Position numbers and translations under genes: made by a program | Part shown: in pieces, positions 16,043 to 17,018 of the stretch | Position numbering within the stretch: position 1 is the first letter of the stretch | Layout of the letters: each line of letters starts with the position of its first letter | The notes under the pieces: generated by a model | The model's input: the letters and a program-made list of their open reading frames with translations, nothing else | Told to the model about the DNA's origin: nothing | The model's database searches: none | From: Saprospirales bacterium | GTDB taxonomy: Bacteria; Bacteroidota; Bacteroidia; Chitinophagales; Saprospiraceae | DNA length: 17,018 nucleotides | Direction: 5' to 3' | NCBI GenBank assembly: GCA_003559985.1 | Contig: PWJP01000038.1 | Location: forward strand, 1 to 17,018

Positions 16043-16098
16043 GGTGTTGTGCCACCGTGCAGCACCCTGTTCACTCATGTTGGAATAAAATCATGAGT
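16043..16098 (+). promoter_or_regulatory. Riboswitch expression platform with start-codon-sequestering hairpin
   Basis: ACTCATG (16073-16079) and CATGAGT (16092-16098) form a perfect 7-bp stem whose right arm contains the receptor's ATG at 16093-16095. Upstream, GGTGTTGT (16043-16050) can pair with GCAGCACC (16059-16066, two G-U pairs), and its GGTG can instead pair with CACC at 16032-16035, which overlaps the 3' strand of P1. No U-tract follows these hairpins, so control of translation is more likely than termination. The switching path is inferred. Confidence 0.5.
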
Positions 16099-17018
16099 AT
16101 GAACATTTTAAAGCTACTTACTTCATTTATTACTTTTTCTATTCTAACGTCCTCTGCGCTGCATGCTCAGTACGAACTAAAGGTCAATGCGATTGATTCC
16201 GAAAACAACCCAATCGCAGGGGCTGAAGTGCTGCTGCAACCGGGGAATAATTCCTCTACCACCGGCAGTGATGGTATTGGGGAATTTAACAACCTGTCGG
16301 CAGGCACCTACGACCTGTTGGTCAGCTACGGTTTTTCCTTTGGAAGAAAAACAGTAACGGTAGAAGAAAATCTCGAAGTAAAAGTCCGGGTAAAGGCCAG
16401 AGTGGAAATCGACGAGATACAGGTGCTGTCAACCCGTGCTCAGGAAGCAGGACCATTGAGTTTTACCAATATCGATGCCGAAGAAATCCAGAGTCGCAAC
16501 TACGGACAGGATGTTCCTTTTTTGCTAAAGCAACTTCCCTCTGTCAATGTGACTTCTGATGCAGGTACTGGAATTGGTTACACCGGCATCAGGATACGCG
16601 GTGTGGATCCCACACGAATCAATGTACTGATGAATGGCATACCGGTGAATGACTCAGAATCTCAAAATGTGTTTTGGGTGAATATGCCGGACCTGCTTAG
16701 CTCGGTAAATGATATTCAGGTGCAAAGGGGAGTGGGTACCTCCGCAATGGGAGGTAACTCATTTGGTGGAATTGTAAGCATTAACACCAACAAGGTCCAC
16801 ACAGAACCGTATTTAAGAACCGATTTGTCCTATGGTTCATTTAACAGCAGAAGGGCATCATTCAGCTTTGGTACAGGCCTCAGCGAGGATGGATTCTATG
16901 CGGATGGCCGGGTTTCAAGAATACTGTCCGACGGTTATATCGACAGAGCTACTGCAGACTTGCGCAGTTTGTACCTCGCTGCGGGAAAAGTAGGTGACCG
17001 ATCTTCTTTCAGGGTCAA
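16093..17018 (+). CDS. TonB-dependent outer-membrane receptor, probable thiamin importer (3' end cut by window)
   Basis: The first 308 codons are visible. A signal peptide (about 1-26, ending LHAQ) is followed by a carboxypeptidase-regulatory-like domain (about 27-105; NPIAGAEVLLQ, GEFNNLSAGTYDLLV), a TonB-box-like IDEIQVLSTRA, and the plug domain (about 115-235; LLKQLPSVNV, GIRIRGVDPTRINVLMNGIPVND, VQRGVGTSAMGGNSFGGIVSI). The beta-barrel then begins and runs past the edge. Such receptors import ligands across the outer membrane using TonB energy. Control by a TPP riboswitch points to thiamin or a precursor, in line with THI-box-controlled receptors known in Bacteroidota. The plug alone does not show the ligand. 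ATG at 16093 is used; ATG at 16099, two codons on and just outside the sequestering hairpin, is an alternative. Confidence 0.9.
   Translation, partial: MSMNILKLLTSFITFSILTSSALHAQYELKVNAIDSENNPIAGAEVLLQPGNNSSTTGSDGIGEFNNLSAGTYDLLVSYGFSFGRKTVTVEENLEVKVRVKARVEIDEIQVLSTRAQEAGPLSFTNIDAEEIQSRNYGQDVPFLLKQLPSVNVTSDAGTGIGYTGIRIRGVDPTRINVLMNGIPVNDSESQNVFWVNMPDLLSSVNDIQVQRGVGTSAMGGNSFGGIVSINTNKVHTEPYLRTDLSYGSFNSRRASFSFGTGLSEDGFYADGRVSRILSDGYIDRATADLRSLYLAAGKVGDRSSFRV

Overview
The window most likely comes from a member of the Bacteroidota, probably Flavobacteriales or a near relative. Four large secreted proteins carry the type IX secretion (T9SS) sorting-domain signature, promoters fit the Bacteroidota consensus TTTG / TAnnTTTG, Shine-Dalgarno sequences are absent or weak, and a thiamin riboswitch stands in front of a TonB-dependent receptor with an N-terminal carboxypeptidase-regulatory-like domain. 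The code is standard. No rRNA, tRNA, transposase or CRISPR array is visible.

Region 1 (1-8983, minus strand) is a tandem array of four paralogous secreted proteins; the most downstream one runs off the left edge. Each has a signal peptide, a jellyroll domain ending in a W-x-(V/I)-D-D motif, a CARDB/Ig-like domain, a conserved domain of about 180 residues that I do not recognise, and a T9SS type A sorting domain (exactly 78 residues in the three complete copies). The first and last copies also carry a protease-associated (PA) domain; the middle two lack it. Each gene has its own candidate promoter, and hairpin terminators stand in all three gaps between copies. Two of these terminators share the same stem.

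Region 2 (9083-12140, minus strand) is a lipopolysaccharide inner-core operon: an outer-membrane beta-barrel protein, then KDO transferase (waaA), then a heptose-7-phosphate kinase (kinase domain only). waaA must start at TTG, and the kinase has a TTG candidate start overlapping the waaA stop codon.

Region 3 (12423-15766, plus strand) is divergent from region 2 and encodes surface-sugar enzymes: a WbpE-like sugar aminotransferase, UDP-glucuronate decarboxylase (UDP-xylose synthase) and dTDP-glucose 4,6-dehydratase (rmlB). They supply nucleotide sugars, presumably for polysaccharide or LPS. No glycosyltransferase lies in the window.

Region 4 (15767-17018, plus strand) is a thiamin-control unit: a candidate promoter, a TPP riboswitch, a hairpin that buries the start codon, and the first 308 codons of a TonB-dependent receptor, probably a thiamin (or thiamin-precursor) importer of the outer membrane.
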